A stretch of DNA of 64,000 nt from Lachnospiraceae bacterium. GTDB lineage: Bacteria > Bacillota > Clostridia > Lachnospirales > Lachnospiraceae. Shown here piece after piece: positions 25,608 to 33,424 of this stretch. The stretch's first letter is position 1. Each line of letters opens with the position of its first letter. The notes under the pieces were generated by a model. That model was given only the letters and a program-made list of their open reading frames with translations. It was not told where the DNA came from and made no database searches. The stretch covers positions 1-64,000 of the forward strand of contig CAJTGD010000016.1 of assembly GCA_910575475.1 (NCBI GenBank). Reading direction: 5' to 3'. Made by a program: the position numbers and the translations under genes.

Positions 25608-25797
25608 AACTGTACGGTTGCGATTCGAAATATCGGTTTTATGCAATTCATTGTAATAAAACCGATATTTCGAATCAGCAACCTACGCATAAATGAGCAA
25701 AATGCGGCTGCATCAGCAGACGCAAAAGTGCGACAGCACGGATTTTGCGAATGGATGCGCAGGTTGGATGATCTTTCAATCATCCAACCGTACAGTT
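25608..25797. repeat. 190-bp structured element with 13-bp terminal inverted repeats
   Basis: Perfect terminal inverted repeats AACTGTACGGTTG (25608-25620) and CAACCGTACAGTT (25785-25797). Inside are a long hairpin (left arm 25616-25642, right arm 25656-25683, about 27 bp with one bulge), a hairpin at 25703-25724 (9 bp, one mismatch), a competing hairpin at 25721-25749 (CGCAAAA/TTTTGCG with inner GTGC/GCAC), and a perfect 11-bp hairpin at 25762-25789. It lies between convergent genes. It could be a MITE-like element, a dispersed palindromic repeat, or a structured RNA. No protein is encoded that I can support. Confidence 0.75.
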
Positions 25798-25817
25798 CAT
25801 ACACTGAGTGTTCACCG

Positions 25818-27476
25818 CTATTCCCAATCATCATCCCAGCCGTATTGGCTCGGCGCCTTCCCCTTGCTTCTGACAACCATCGGATACGGCGTCTCCCCCT
25901 GGATCATCCGGAGCACCTTGCATTGAAACAGCCATTCATCTCCAAAATCGAATAAATATTTGAACGCCTTCCCTTTATAAATTCCTGCCTCGCACAGCCG
26001 GTTCCTGCTGGTTGACTGCCGATTGCTCTCCATGCCCTCTGAATAATAGCTTTCCCGGCGGCTCCATTTCTTGTTGTCCATAAAAAACGCGTGTGCGTGG
26101 TCGTCGTCAAATTCAAAGGCATCGATGATCGCCGTATGAAGGTTCGACAGCAGACTGTCACAGGAAATCTGGATATGCCTGTAACAGCCCTGCCCAAGGG
26201 AAACACTGATCACGCAGGACTGACCTGATTTCTGGCGAAACTCTGACAATTTTGGTGACTCCTGTATCTCTTCCGAGGATTCCTTCAGATCGATCAGCCG
26301 CTGCATTTTTTCTGCCGCGCGTTCCGGCAGGCCGCCCGCCTCGACCAACAGTTCTATAAAATCCATCATCCCCGGCGGAAGCTCTTCCCATGGGATATGG
26401 TCCATGCCTGCCAATTCATCCAGCACATCCTCCATGTTTTCCAGGATTTCCTCCATGTCCATTTGCACATCTAAATCCGCTTTCGCGTCCCACAGTACCG
26501 ACAGATCCTCTTCCTTTGTGAGTTTGATCCCAAGCCGGCTGCATAATCCTTTTAAAAACGAAAAGGTGCGGTCATCACATGTCTTCATCTCTGCCGGACA
26601 GCATTGATGCTCGATCATCGAATCCGCAAGCAGCTCCATAAGCTTTTCTGCGTCCTCCGGATAACTCTTTACAACGGAAACCGGTATCAGATATTCCGAA
26701 GCGGCATCTACAGCCAGCAGTGTGAACGGGTAGTACGGGATCTCAAACGCCTCGTCTTGAACTGGTTCCCCCAAAAGTGAAATTTCACATTCCCATACCC
26801 CTTTTTGGGAAATCTTTTTTAAATTAGCGATGGCAATGTCGTTCTTCAATTCCGGTTCCGGCCATCTATTCGTTTTTTTCTCCGGAAGCTCGATTTGATC
26901 CAGCACATATCCTTCCTCATTTTTTTTCAGTAAAACGATCCGACCCTCTTCGCGAAGCTGATCCCTTACTTCTTGTGTCTCGGATTTCGTTCCTGTCAGA
27001 AATACCGCCATCCCAACTGCCGCCTCCAAAGCTTCACAGAGAGCCTCTTCATTCTCCGCTGTCTGCAGAAGCCACGGAAGGCAGCAGGGCCTGTACTGTT
27101 CAAACCGCGGGTAGGAATATTTTCCGGCCAGCCGGATCCCCAGACCCCGGGCATACATTTTTACAGTTTCCTGTTCTTCCACATCCATTCCATCCTTATC
27201 CGCCAATTCGCATTGCAGGAAATTCTGATATTCCAGCTGTCTTACGGAAGAGCCGGATTGCAGAGCTTCTTTGAACAAAGAAAAGCATTCAATCCCCTCC
27301 TCGCCGGGAAACAGCCGAAGCACCGGATAACCGTATTCCGAACGCCCGATATTGATATAACCGATCCCTCTGTCGGACAGCTTGAAGGCAAAGATCTGTT
27401 CTGTCGAGAGTTTTTCCCATAATTTTGTTTTTTTAAATTCAAAAGCTTTCTGATAGAGCTTCTCTGAACTGTTCAT
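25818..27476 (-). CDS. plasmid pRiA4b ORF-3-like (IS1096 TnpR-like) domain protein
   Basis: A 552-aa protein. The C-terminal 140 residues match the pRiA4b ORF-3/IS1096-associated fold: AIIDAFEFDDDHAHAFFMDN and FKYLFDFGDEWLFQCKVL. The N-terminal 400 residues are acidic, with Cys-poor alpha/beta sequence and a Glu/Asp/Met-rich stretch around 340-370, and are of unknown function. ATG 27476 is chosen because AAAGGAC precedes it; the frame stays open 18 codons further up without a box. Despite the transposon-derived name, the domain is frequent in ordinary chromosomal genes and no transposase is nearby. Confidence 0.75.
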   Translation of the reverse strand: MNSSEKLYQKAFEFKKTKLWEKLSTEQIFAFKLSDRGIGYINIGRSEYGYPVLRLFPGEEGIECFSLFKEALQSGSSVRQLEYQNFLQCELADKDGMDVEEQETVKMYARGLGIRLAGKYSYPRFEQYRPCCLPWLLQTAENEEALCEALEAAVGMAVFLTGTKSETQEVRDQLREEGRIVLLKKNEEGYVLDQIELPEKKTNRWPEPELKNDIAIANLKKISQKGVWECEISLLGEPVQDEAFEIPYYPFTLLAVDAASEYLIPVSVVKSYPEDAEKLMELLADSMIEHQCCPAEMKTCDDRTFSFLKGLCSRLGIKLTKEEDLSVLWDAKADLDVQMDMEEILENMEDVLDELAGMDHIPWEELPPGMMDFIELLVEAGGLPERAAEKMQRLIDLKESSEEIQESPKLSEFRQKSGQSCVISVSLGQGCYRHIQISCDSLLSNLHTAIIDAFEFDDDHAHAFFMDNKKWSRRESYYSEGMESNRQSTSRNRLCEAGIYKGKAFKYLFDFGDEWLFQCKVLRMIQGETPYPMVVRSKGKAPSQYGWDDDWE

Positions 27477-27555
27477 CTGAAAATTTGTCCTTTCTTTATG
27501 TTTAGGATTATCCCTGTTGTTTTTCCGCATCTTCTGACTCTGTCGATTCCGCGAA

Positions 27556-28731
27556 TCAATAATACTTCACACGGACCGTCTTCCCCATCTTCTCCACCAC
27601 GGCCTTCAACTGCTCCACCAGGTTCATCCGAAGACTTAAGTCAAAGGTCAGGTCGGATTCCTGATGCGCCTCGTTGATCGCGGTCCCCACAAACAGGTTC
27701 AGCTCCGTGCATTCCTCGATGAGCATTTTTGCCAGCCGGGAGGCGCCGTTGTTGGCATCCAGCTCATCAAAAAATTCTACATCGAATTCATCATTTTCAT
27801 ACTGCTTGAGAAGCTTTAGGGACCGTCCCATGGTGAGCACCCCTTCTGTCACCAGATCCAGGCCCTCAATGGTGGACATGGGCGGGACATCCGGATTGTT
27901 TCTGTCTACGGTGGTGATGATCTCCTTATGCAGGATGCGGGACGCGATATTGGAGCTGGTGCCGCCGGATACCACCTTTTTCCCTTCCATATGCATAAAA
28001 TCATACATCAGCTTCTCGTCGTCCTCCTTGCTCTTCGGAGGCCCGGTGAACAGGTTCACCACTTTGCGCTCAATGACCCTTGCCACCGCTACGGTCGTAT
28101 CATCCCCCGGCTTCTGGATATACAGGTCGTCGCAGGCCTGGCCCAGCATGGCGGCAAGGCGGGAGGCAGACAGTGTTTCCTTCGTACATTTCAGGGTATA
28201 CTCGGACATATTTTCCCAGGTCCAGCCCTGCAGGTCCAATATCTCCCCGGCCCCGGCATAGATGACGCCGTCGCTCATGAGCACGAAGCAGTCATTCTTC
28301 TCCACCTGAAAACGGTATTCATGGATCTTTTTTCCTTCAATCTCCCGCACCTCGTAGGGATATTTTATGATCTTCTTATTCCGGATAAACACACAGTCCG
28401 GGTTATCGTATTCCACCAGGTATGCGTCGCCGTTGTGAAAAATCTGCAGGATGCTGAACGTGGCGTAGGCCACCTTGCGCTCCTGGCAGATGGGAAGCGT
28501 CCTGGCGATCGTCTCCACACAGGACTCAATGGCCGCCCCTTCGTGCAGCATGGTGGCCAGGATCTTGGAGGTCAGGGTGGAAAGGATGTTGGCCTTCACT
28601 CCGCTCCCCATACCGTCCGCCAGGATCAGGATATCCGAATCCCGGGTCTTTACGATCTCCACTTTATCTCCGCACAGCTCCTCTCCGTGCTTGTTGAGGC
28701 TTTTCCAAGCCACGTCTATACTTACGCTCAT
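27556..28731 (-). CDS. SpoIIE/PP2C-type serine phosphatase linked to the sensory hydrogenase
   Basis: A 391-aa protein. Residues about 1-230 are a PP2C/SpoIIE domain with metal-binding motifs ILADGMGSGVKA and GDDTTVAVARV. A C-terminal region of about 160 residues is of unclear fold. The start at 28731 (MSVSIDVAWKSLNKHGEELC) follows GGAGAGG; an upstream frame extension lacks a box. It follows the PAS-type hydrogenase gene on the same strand. In Ruminococcus albus and other Clostridia a phosphatase of this type is next to HydS, so a regulatory output for H2 or redox sensing is likely. No target protein or kinase is visible here. Confidence 0.85.
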   Translation of the reverse strand: MSVSIDVAWKSLNKHGEELCGDKVEIVKTRDSDILILADGMGSGVKANILSTLTSKILATMLHEGAAIESCVETIARTLPICQERKVAYATFSILQIFHNGDAYLVEYDNPDCVFIRNKKIIKYPYEVREIEGKKIHEYRFQVEKNDCFVLMSDGVIYAGAGEILDLQGWTWENMSEYTLKCTKETLSASRLAAMLGQACDDLYIQKPGDDTTVAVARVIERKVVNLFTGPPKSKEDDEKLMYDFMHMEGKKVVSGGTSSNIASRILHKEIITTVDRNNPDVPPMSTIEGLDLVTEGVLTMGRSLKLLKQYENDEFDVEFFDELDANNGASRLAKMLIEECTELNLFVGTAINEAHQESDLTFDLSLRMNLVEQLKAVVEKMGKTVRVKYY

Positions 28732-28841
28732 ATTCCTCTCCATTCCGCCGGATTCATTGCTGTTCGCACCTATGGTTGTCCACAGCAATGGATCGGCTGA
28801 AAATCCGTTCCTCATAGGAATCTCATGATCTGCCGCCTGTG

Positions 28842-30554
28842 TCAGGCATCCTCTTCATTCAAGATCGAATCCCGCAGCCTGGTCAATGTCACCTTGGTCT
28901 CTGCCGTCGTCTCCCCCAAAAGCCCCGCGATCTCCTGGGCTACCATCATCTGCTTGTCAATGACCTTCTGCGCCATTTCCATGGTCTCAACCTTGAGATT
29001 GTAGTGCTGCTCCTTCATCTTCTCTTCCCGGGTCACATCCTGGAAGGTCACCAGAACGGATTCCAGATTTTCAATATAGACAATGGTCTCCTCCACCGTC
29101 ATACGTCCGTGCTCCAGCTGGATCTTCTTGTGGAATACCGGCTCCTTCGTCCGCAGTGTCTCTTCAATGTCTGCCGCATCCAAAAATTCAAATATGTAGC
29201 GCTGCAGTGCTTCCTCCTTGCCAACGCCCAAAAGCTCCTGCCCTTTCTTGTTGCACTCCCGGATCCGCAGCTCGTTATCGATGATGAAGATCATATTCGG
29301 CGTAACATCCATGACCACGTTGGACATGGACTCGGCCTGCATCAGAGCGTAAGGCATGCACATGGAAAGCTCTGCCTTGTTCTGGAATACGGCCACCGCC
29401 TTTTCCCGGCAGGTAGAATATCCGCAGGCGCCGCAGTTCAGCTCGTCCTCTTTCGTATATTTTCCAACGGACCGCAGGATTTCCTGAAGCTCCTCTTCCG
29501 TCGGATATGCTTCCCGGATGCTGCGGTCCTCAAAGGTCTTATGCAGCACTTCCGCAGACATCTCCGGCAGATTCCGGGCAGCCTTGTGGGAAACCTCCTT
29601 CTCGATCTTGATCTTTGCCTTCACATAGGAGGTATTCCATCTTGCGGAGGCAGGCCCCTTGGTACATCCGCCCTCACAGACATTTGCCTCGATAAAGCAG
29701 TGCTCCAGCTCGCCCCGTTTCAGGCATTCCAGCATTTCCATACAATTTCCCAGGCCATCCACAAAGACCTTGTGGTAAGTGTCCATTTCCTCTTCCGCAA
29801 TGACAGACTGGACTACGCCGCCGCTGATGGGGTACATCCGGTTGATCTCCGGATCCGGATTGCCCATGGGAGCATCCTCACAGTCAAAGATGCTGATTTT
29901 CGCCTCGTCCAGCCAGATCGCCAGTTCTTCAAAGGTGAGGATGGCATCGATGGCGCCTGCGACCCGCTCATCCCCGATGGCCTCCTGCTTTTTCGCGATG
30001 CAGGGGCCTAAAAATACGACCTTTACCTCCTCGCCGTACAGCTTTTTGATGTACCGTCCATGGGCTACCATGGGGGAAACCACCGGAGCCATCAGGGGCG
30101 CGCATTCCGGATAATACTTTTCGATCAGGTCATTGACGCTGGGACAGCAGGTGGTGATGATGTTAGGCATCTGATTTTCATGGATCAGGCGCTGGTATTC
30201 CCGGGTCACCATGGCAGCCCCCTCCGCGGTCTCCCGGACCTCCGCAAATCCTAACTTCAGCAGCGCGTCCACCACCTGGCCCGGACGTTCAAAATCCAGC
30301 ACGCCGATATAGGACGGGGCAATGGAAATGACGGTTTTGAACCCCTGCCGCAGAAAGCCCTTCACCCGGTCCATGTCGCTGGCAAAGGTCTTGGCATTCT
30401 GGGGGCAGATCTCCATGCAGCGCCCGCAGTTGATGCAGTGGTCCGTCAGGATCCTGGCCTGCTCCTGCTGGACCGTGATCGCCTTCACCTGGCAGTGACG
30501 CACGCACTTGTAGCAGTGGCGGCATTTTGCGTCCTTAAAATCAATTACCTTCAT
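28842..30554 (-). CDS. hydS: sensory-type [FeFe]-hydrogenase domain protein with PAS domain (HydS-like)
   Basis: A 570-aa protein. It opens with two [4Fe-4S] ferredoxin motifs (CRHCYKCVRHC, CINCGRCMEIC). The H-cluster domain (about 70-360) has TTCCPSVNDL (L1), GPCIAKKQE (L2) and EANVCEGGCTKGPAS (L3). An additional Cys motif CGACGYSTCREKA lies near 380-395, then a PAS domain (about 410-520) and a helical tail. L3 has Asn where catalytic hydrogenases have Met, and it lacks the GGGQP end, as expected for the sensory group (group C). It likely senses H2 or redox state and signals through the adjacent phosphatase. Strong AGGAGG box. Confidence 0.9.
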   Translation of the reverse strand: MKVIDFKDAKCRHCYKCVRHCQVKAITVQQEQARILTDHCINCGRCMEICPQNAKTFASDMDRVKGFLRQGFKTVISIAPSYIGVLDFERPGQVVDALLKLGFAEVRETAEGAAMVTREYQRLIHENQMPNIITTCCPSVNDLIEKYYPECAPLMAPVVSPMVAHGRYIKKLYGEEVKVVFLGPCIAKKQEAIGDERVAGAIDAILTFEELAIWLDEAKISIFDCEDAPMGNPDPEINRMYPISGGVVQSVIAEEEMDTYHKVFVDGLGNCMEMLECLKRGELEHCFIEANVCEGGCTKGPASARWNTSYVKAKIKIEKEVSHKAARNLPEMSAEVLHKTFEDRSIREAYPTEEELQEILRSVGKYTKEDELNCGACGYSTCREKAVAVFQNKAELSMCMPYALMQAESMSNVVMDVTPNMIFIIDNELRIRECNKKGQELLGVGKEEALQRYIFEFLDAADIEETLRTKEPVFHKKIQLEHGRMTVEETIVYIENLESVLVTFQDVTREEKMKEQHYNLKVETMEMAQKVIDKQMMVAQEIAGLLGETTAETKVTLTRLRDSILNEEDA

Positions 30555-30580
30555 GTACTCTTCCTCCTACTTGTTTTGTA

Positions 30581-31300
30581 TTAGATATCATTTGTGAGAT
30601 TTCCATTTCCGCTGACCGGTATCACGTCCCCAAGAAATGTGGGCTCAGGCTTTAAAATCGTATAGCCGAAATCCTTCACCCGGGCAAGCATCTCCCTCAG
30701 CTTGCGGTATCTGTCCCCGCGGTAGACAGCCTGGTCGCACGCAACGCCTGCCGCCTTCATGGAAAATGCCTGCGCGTCATAGACGGCCCGGTAGAGATGA
30801 TACTTCTGTGTCACTACGATCACGGACTCTGTCTGAAAGATCTCCTTTGCCCTGTACATGCTCTCATAGGTGGAAAATCCGGCATGGTCCATGAAAATAT
30901 CCTCCGACGGAACACCCCGCTCCACTGCATAGCTTTTCATGGTGTTGACCTCATCGTAGTCCTCCCGGCCGTGGTCGCCGCTCATAATGATCTTTTTGGC
31001 CAGTCCCTTCTGGTAGATCTCGATCCCTGCGTCCACCCGCTCTTTCAGCATGGGGCTCATCTCCCCGTTCGCCTTCACCTTCGCTCCAAGAACCAGGATC
31101 GCGTCCGCTTGAGCTGCTGTGTTTGCCTCCTGAGCTTCCAGCAAGGTTTCTATGGTTGTGATCTTTTTCCCGGCAGAATGCTTTACATAAAAATTCATCG
31201 TACCCAGGCAGGCCAGTCCCAATATGACCAGGCCGCCGGATACAGCCGAGATCCGCAGAAGCCATTTTCTGCAGAAGTCCTTATTTATTTTCCGAATCAT
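30581..31300 (-). CDS. SanA/YdcF (DUF218) family membrane-anchored protein
   Basis: A 239-aa protein with one N-terminal membrane helix (about 17-38) and a DUF218 domain: ILVLGAKVKANGEMSPML, IIMSGDHG, and TQKYHLYRAVYDA. Relatives SanA, ElyC and YdcF affect the cell envelope in E. coli. The start at 31300 has GGAG 8 nt upstream; an in-frame GTG at 31309 overlaps that box. The stop codon of the small DUF3006 gene lies 5 nt before this start. The HydS gene follows after 26 nt, so the envelope-type protein and the sensory hydrogenase appear cotranscribed. Confidence 0.88.
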   Translation of the reverse strand: MIRKINKDFCRKWLLRISAVSGGLVILGLACLGTMNFYVKHSAGKKITTIETLLEAQEANTAAQADAILVLGAKVKANGEMSPMLKERVDAGIEIYQKGLAKKIIMSGDHGREDYDEVNTMKSYAVERGVPSEDIFMDHAGFSTYESMYRAKEIFQTESVIVVTQKYHLYRAVYDAQAFSMKAAGVACDQAVYRGDRYRKLREMLARVKDFGYTILKPEPTFLGDVIPVSGNGNLTNDI

Positions 31301-31305
31301 TTTTT

Positions 31306-31485
31306 TCACTCCGCAATCGTATATTGAAGATATTCATATAACAGCTTTGTTCCTTCCATGATCTCCGGAGGAAGCAGTGCCCGCGCCACCGTTTTAGGCT
31401 CCGCATGTGGATCCGCCTCCTCCGTCCGCCTCAGCAGCGCGTAATCTCCGTCAATCCGTTCCACAATATAGGTACATGTCAGCAA
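31306..31485 (-). CDS. small DUF3006-like protein (59 aa)
   Basis: A short frame with a TTG start at 31485, 8 nt after a GGAGG box, ending at TGA 31306-31308. The sequence begins MLTCTYIVERIDGDYALLRR and has a later RALLPPEIMEGTKL segment, matching the pattern of DUF3006 (IVDRIEGD..., then P..LP..EGD). It is probably a small OB-like or beta-barrel fold. It leads the operon with the SanA-like gene, and a clear promoter lies just upstream. Function unknown. Confidence 0.75.
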   Translation of the reverse strand: MLTCTYIVERIDGDYALLRRTEEADPHAEPKTVARALLPPEIMEGTKLLYEYLQYTIAE

Positions 31486-31521
31486 ATCCGTATCCTCCGT
31501 TTCTATAAGTCTTTACAGGTA

Positions 31522-31550
31522 AGTATACTATAAAACAGAATAAAAGTCAT
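31522..31550 (-). promoter_or_regulatory. promoter of the DUF3006-sanA-hydS-phosphatase operon
   Basis: On the minus strand, ATGACT (31545-31550), 17 bp, TATACT (31522-31527). The predicted leader is short, about 30 nt to the TTG start. Confidence 0.6.
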
Positions 31551-31573
31551 TGAAAACGAAAAGATTTTGCATG

Positions 31574-31630
31574 AAAAAAGCAACCCCCGCAGGACCGCTG
31601 CCGCTGTCCTGTGGAGGCTGCTTCTTTTTA
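31574..31630 (-). terminator. intrinsic terminator after hydA
   Basis: On the minus strand a long imperfect stem, starting GCAGCCTCCACAGGAC and closing GTCCTGCGGGGGTTGC, is followed by six T. It separates hydCBA from the hydS operon, so the two are probably independent transcription units with possible read-through. Confidence 0.8.
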
Positions 31631-31666
31631 TACGTCATCTAAACGGACCACACCTGGATCCCAATA

Positions 31667-33409
31667 TTAATTGATCGTCCTCTTCACATAACTGGTATGC
31701 AAAATATGGTGTGCCTTCTCGCTTCCCGGCGTGCCCAGATATTCCTCATACAGCTTCTTGATGGAAGGATTGTCATGGGACTTCCGAAGCGTCTTCGCCG
31801 CGTCATTGTCATACAATACCTTCGCCCGGATGGCCCGAACATCCTCAAAATTGCGCACATCCGCATGTACCTGGGGCTGGCCGCCGCCATTCACGCATCC
31901 GCCCGGACAGCACATGATCTCGATAAAGTGATAATCCGCCTCTCCCGCGCGGACCTTCTCCAGGATCTGCTTCGCGTTGGACAGCCCGGATGCCACCGCA
32001 ACCTTCACGTCCATATCCGCCACATGGTAGGTCGCTTCCTTGATTCCGTCCGTTCCGCGGACTTCTGTAAATTCCACGTCCAAGAGTTCTTCCCCGGTCA
32101 GTGTCTCCACTGCCGTGCGAAGGGCCGCTTCCATCACGCCTCCGGTAGCGCCGAAGATCACGCCTGCACCGGTGGATTCTCCCAGCGGATCGTCAAAGCC
32201 TTCGTCAGGCAGGCTTCGGAAATCAATGCCCACCTTGCGGATCAGCCTTGCCAGCTCCCGGGTAGTCAGGGAGATGTCCACATCCGGCACTCCCGCCGCA
32301 GCCTGGTCATCCCTGCCGATCTCAAACTTCTTCGCCGTACACGGCATGATGCTGACACAGACGATATCCTTCGGGTCAATGCCGGCTTTTTCCGCGTAAT
32401 AGGTCTTGGTCACCGCCCCGAACATCTGCTGAGGCGACTTGCAGCTGGACAGGTTGTCCAGAAGGTCCGGGAAATAGTGCTCGCAGTACTTCACCCATCC
32501 CGGAGAACAGGAGGTCATCATCGGCAGCACGCCGCCGTTTTTCACTCTCTCGATAAATTCATGGGCTTCCTCCATGATGGTCAGATCCGCGCTGAAATCG
32601 GTATCAAATACCTTGTCAAATCCGATCCTTCTGAGGGCTGCCGCCATCTTTCCTTCCACGTCCGTTCCCATGGGATAACCGAATTCCTCGCCCAATGCCG
32701 CACGGACAGAAGGAGCGGGCTGAACCACTACATGCTTCTTCGGATCCTCGATGGCTGCCAGAACGTCGTCCACAAAGTCCTTCTCATACAAGGCTCCGGT
32801 AGGACAGGCCGCGATACACTGTCCGCAGGACACGCAGCTGGTCTCTCCCAGCCCCATCTCGAACGGAGAGCCGATAAAGGTGGCAAATCCCCGCTGGTTC
32901 GGTCCGATCACGCCCACTGCCTGGGACTTTTCACAGACTGCGGAGCATCTCCGGCACAGGATACATTTATTATTGTCACGCACCATATGGGCCGCGCTGG
33001 TATCCAGCTCGTAGTGATTGACTTCCCCTGAAAAATAATTTTCATCCGCAACGCCCAGCTCCTGGCAGAGCGCCTGCAGCTCGCAGTTCCCGCTTCTCAC
33101 GCAGGAAAGGCACTTCTTATCATGGTCGGACAGGATCAGCTCCAGAGTACGCTTCCTTGCAGCAATCAGCTCCGGTGTGTTGGTGCGGACCTCCATCCCT
33201 TCATTGATCGGATGTACACAGGCAGCAACCAGGTTCCTTGCGCCCTTGACTTCTACAATACACATACGGCACGCGCCGATCTCGTTGATCTCCTTCAAAA
33301 AACAAAGGGTAGGAATCCGGATCCCGGCAATATGCGCGGCCTCAAGAATCGTGGAACCTGCCGGTGCGCTTACATCAAGGCCATTGATCTTTAAATTCAC
33401 ATTTTCCAT
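31667..33409 (-). CDS. hydA: [FeFe]-hydrogenase catalytic subunit HydA of the trimeric bifurcating type
   Basis: A 580-aa cytoplasmic enzyme. Order of domains: [2Fe-2S] ferredoxin (about 1-80; GACRMCIVEVKGARNLVAAC), His-Cys [4Fe-4S] (CLSCVRSGNCELQALC), two [4Fe-4S] (CILCRRCSAVC, CVSCGQCIAAC), the H-cluster domain with TSCSPGW (L1), MPCTAKKFE (L2) and EIMCCPGGCVNGGGQP (L3), and a small-subunit-like C-terminus. Full length. It makes or oxidises H2 together with HydB and HydC. The gene order hydC-hydB-hydA is the usual group A3 arrangement. Strong GGGAGGAG box. Confidence 0.96.
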   Translation of the reverse strand: MENVNLKINGLDVSAPAGSTILEAAHIAGIRIPTLCFLKEINEIGACRMCIVEVKGARNLVAACVHPINEGMEVRTNTPELIAARKRTLELILSDHDKKCLSCVRSGNCELQALCQELGVADENYFSGEVNHYELDTSAAHMVRDNNKCILCRRCSAVCEKSQAVGVIGPNQRGFATFIGSPFEMGLGETSCVSCGQCIAACPTGALYEKDFVDDVLAAIEDPKKHVVVQPAPSVRAALGEEFGYPMGTDVEGKMAAALRRIGFDKVFDTDFSADLTIMEEAHEFIERVKNGGVLPMMTSCSPGWVKYCEHYFPDLLDNLSSCKSPQQMFGAVTKTYYAEKAGIDPKDIVCVSIMPCTAKKFEIGRDDQAAAGVPDVDISLTTRELARLIRKVGIDFRSLPDEGFDDPLGESTGAGVIFGATGGVMEAALRTAVETLTGEELLDVEFTEVRGTDGIKEATYHVADMDVKVAVASGLSNAKQILEKVRAGEADYHFIEIMCCPGGCVNGGGQPQVHADVRNFEDVRAIRAKVLYDNDAAKTLRKSHDNPSIKKLYEEYLGTPGSEKAHHILHTSYVKRTIN

Positions 33410-33424
33410 TCTCTCACTCCTCCC

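Noticed and set aside
25818-27476. Transposase or resolvase because of the IS1096 TnpR-like name
   Set aside because: The domain lacks recombinase catalytic residues, and no IS ends flank the gene.
31697-33031. 444-codon open frame on the plus strand, opposite hydA
   Set aside because: It is the antisense of a clearly coding, motif-rich gene and reads as His/Arg-rich sequence without any known domain. Likewise for 33503-34792 opposite hydB and 28839-30011 opposite hydS.
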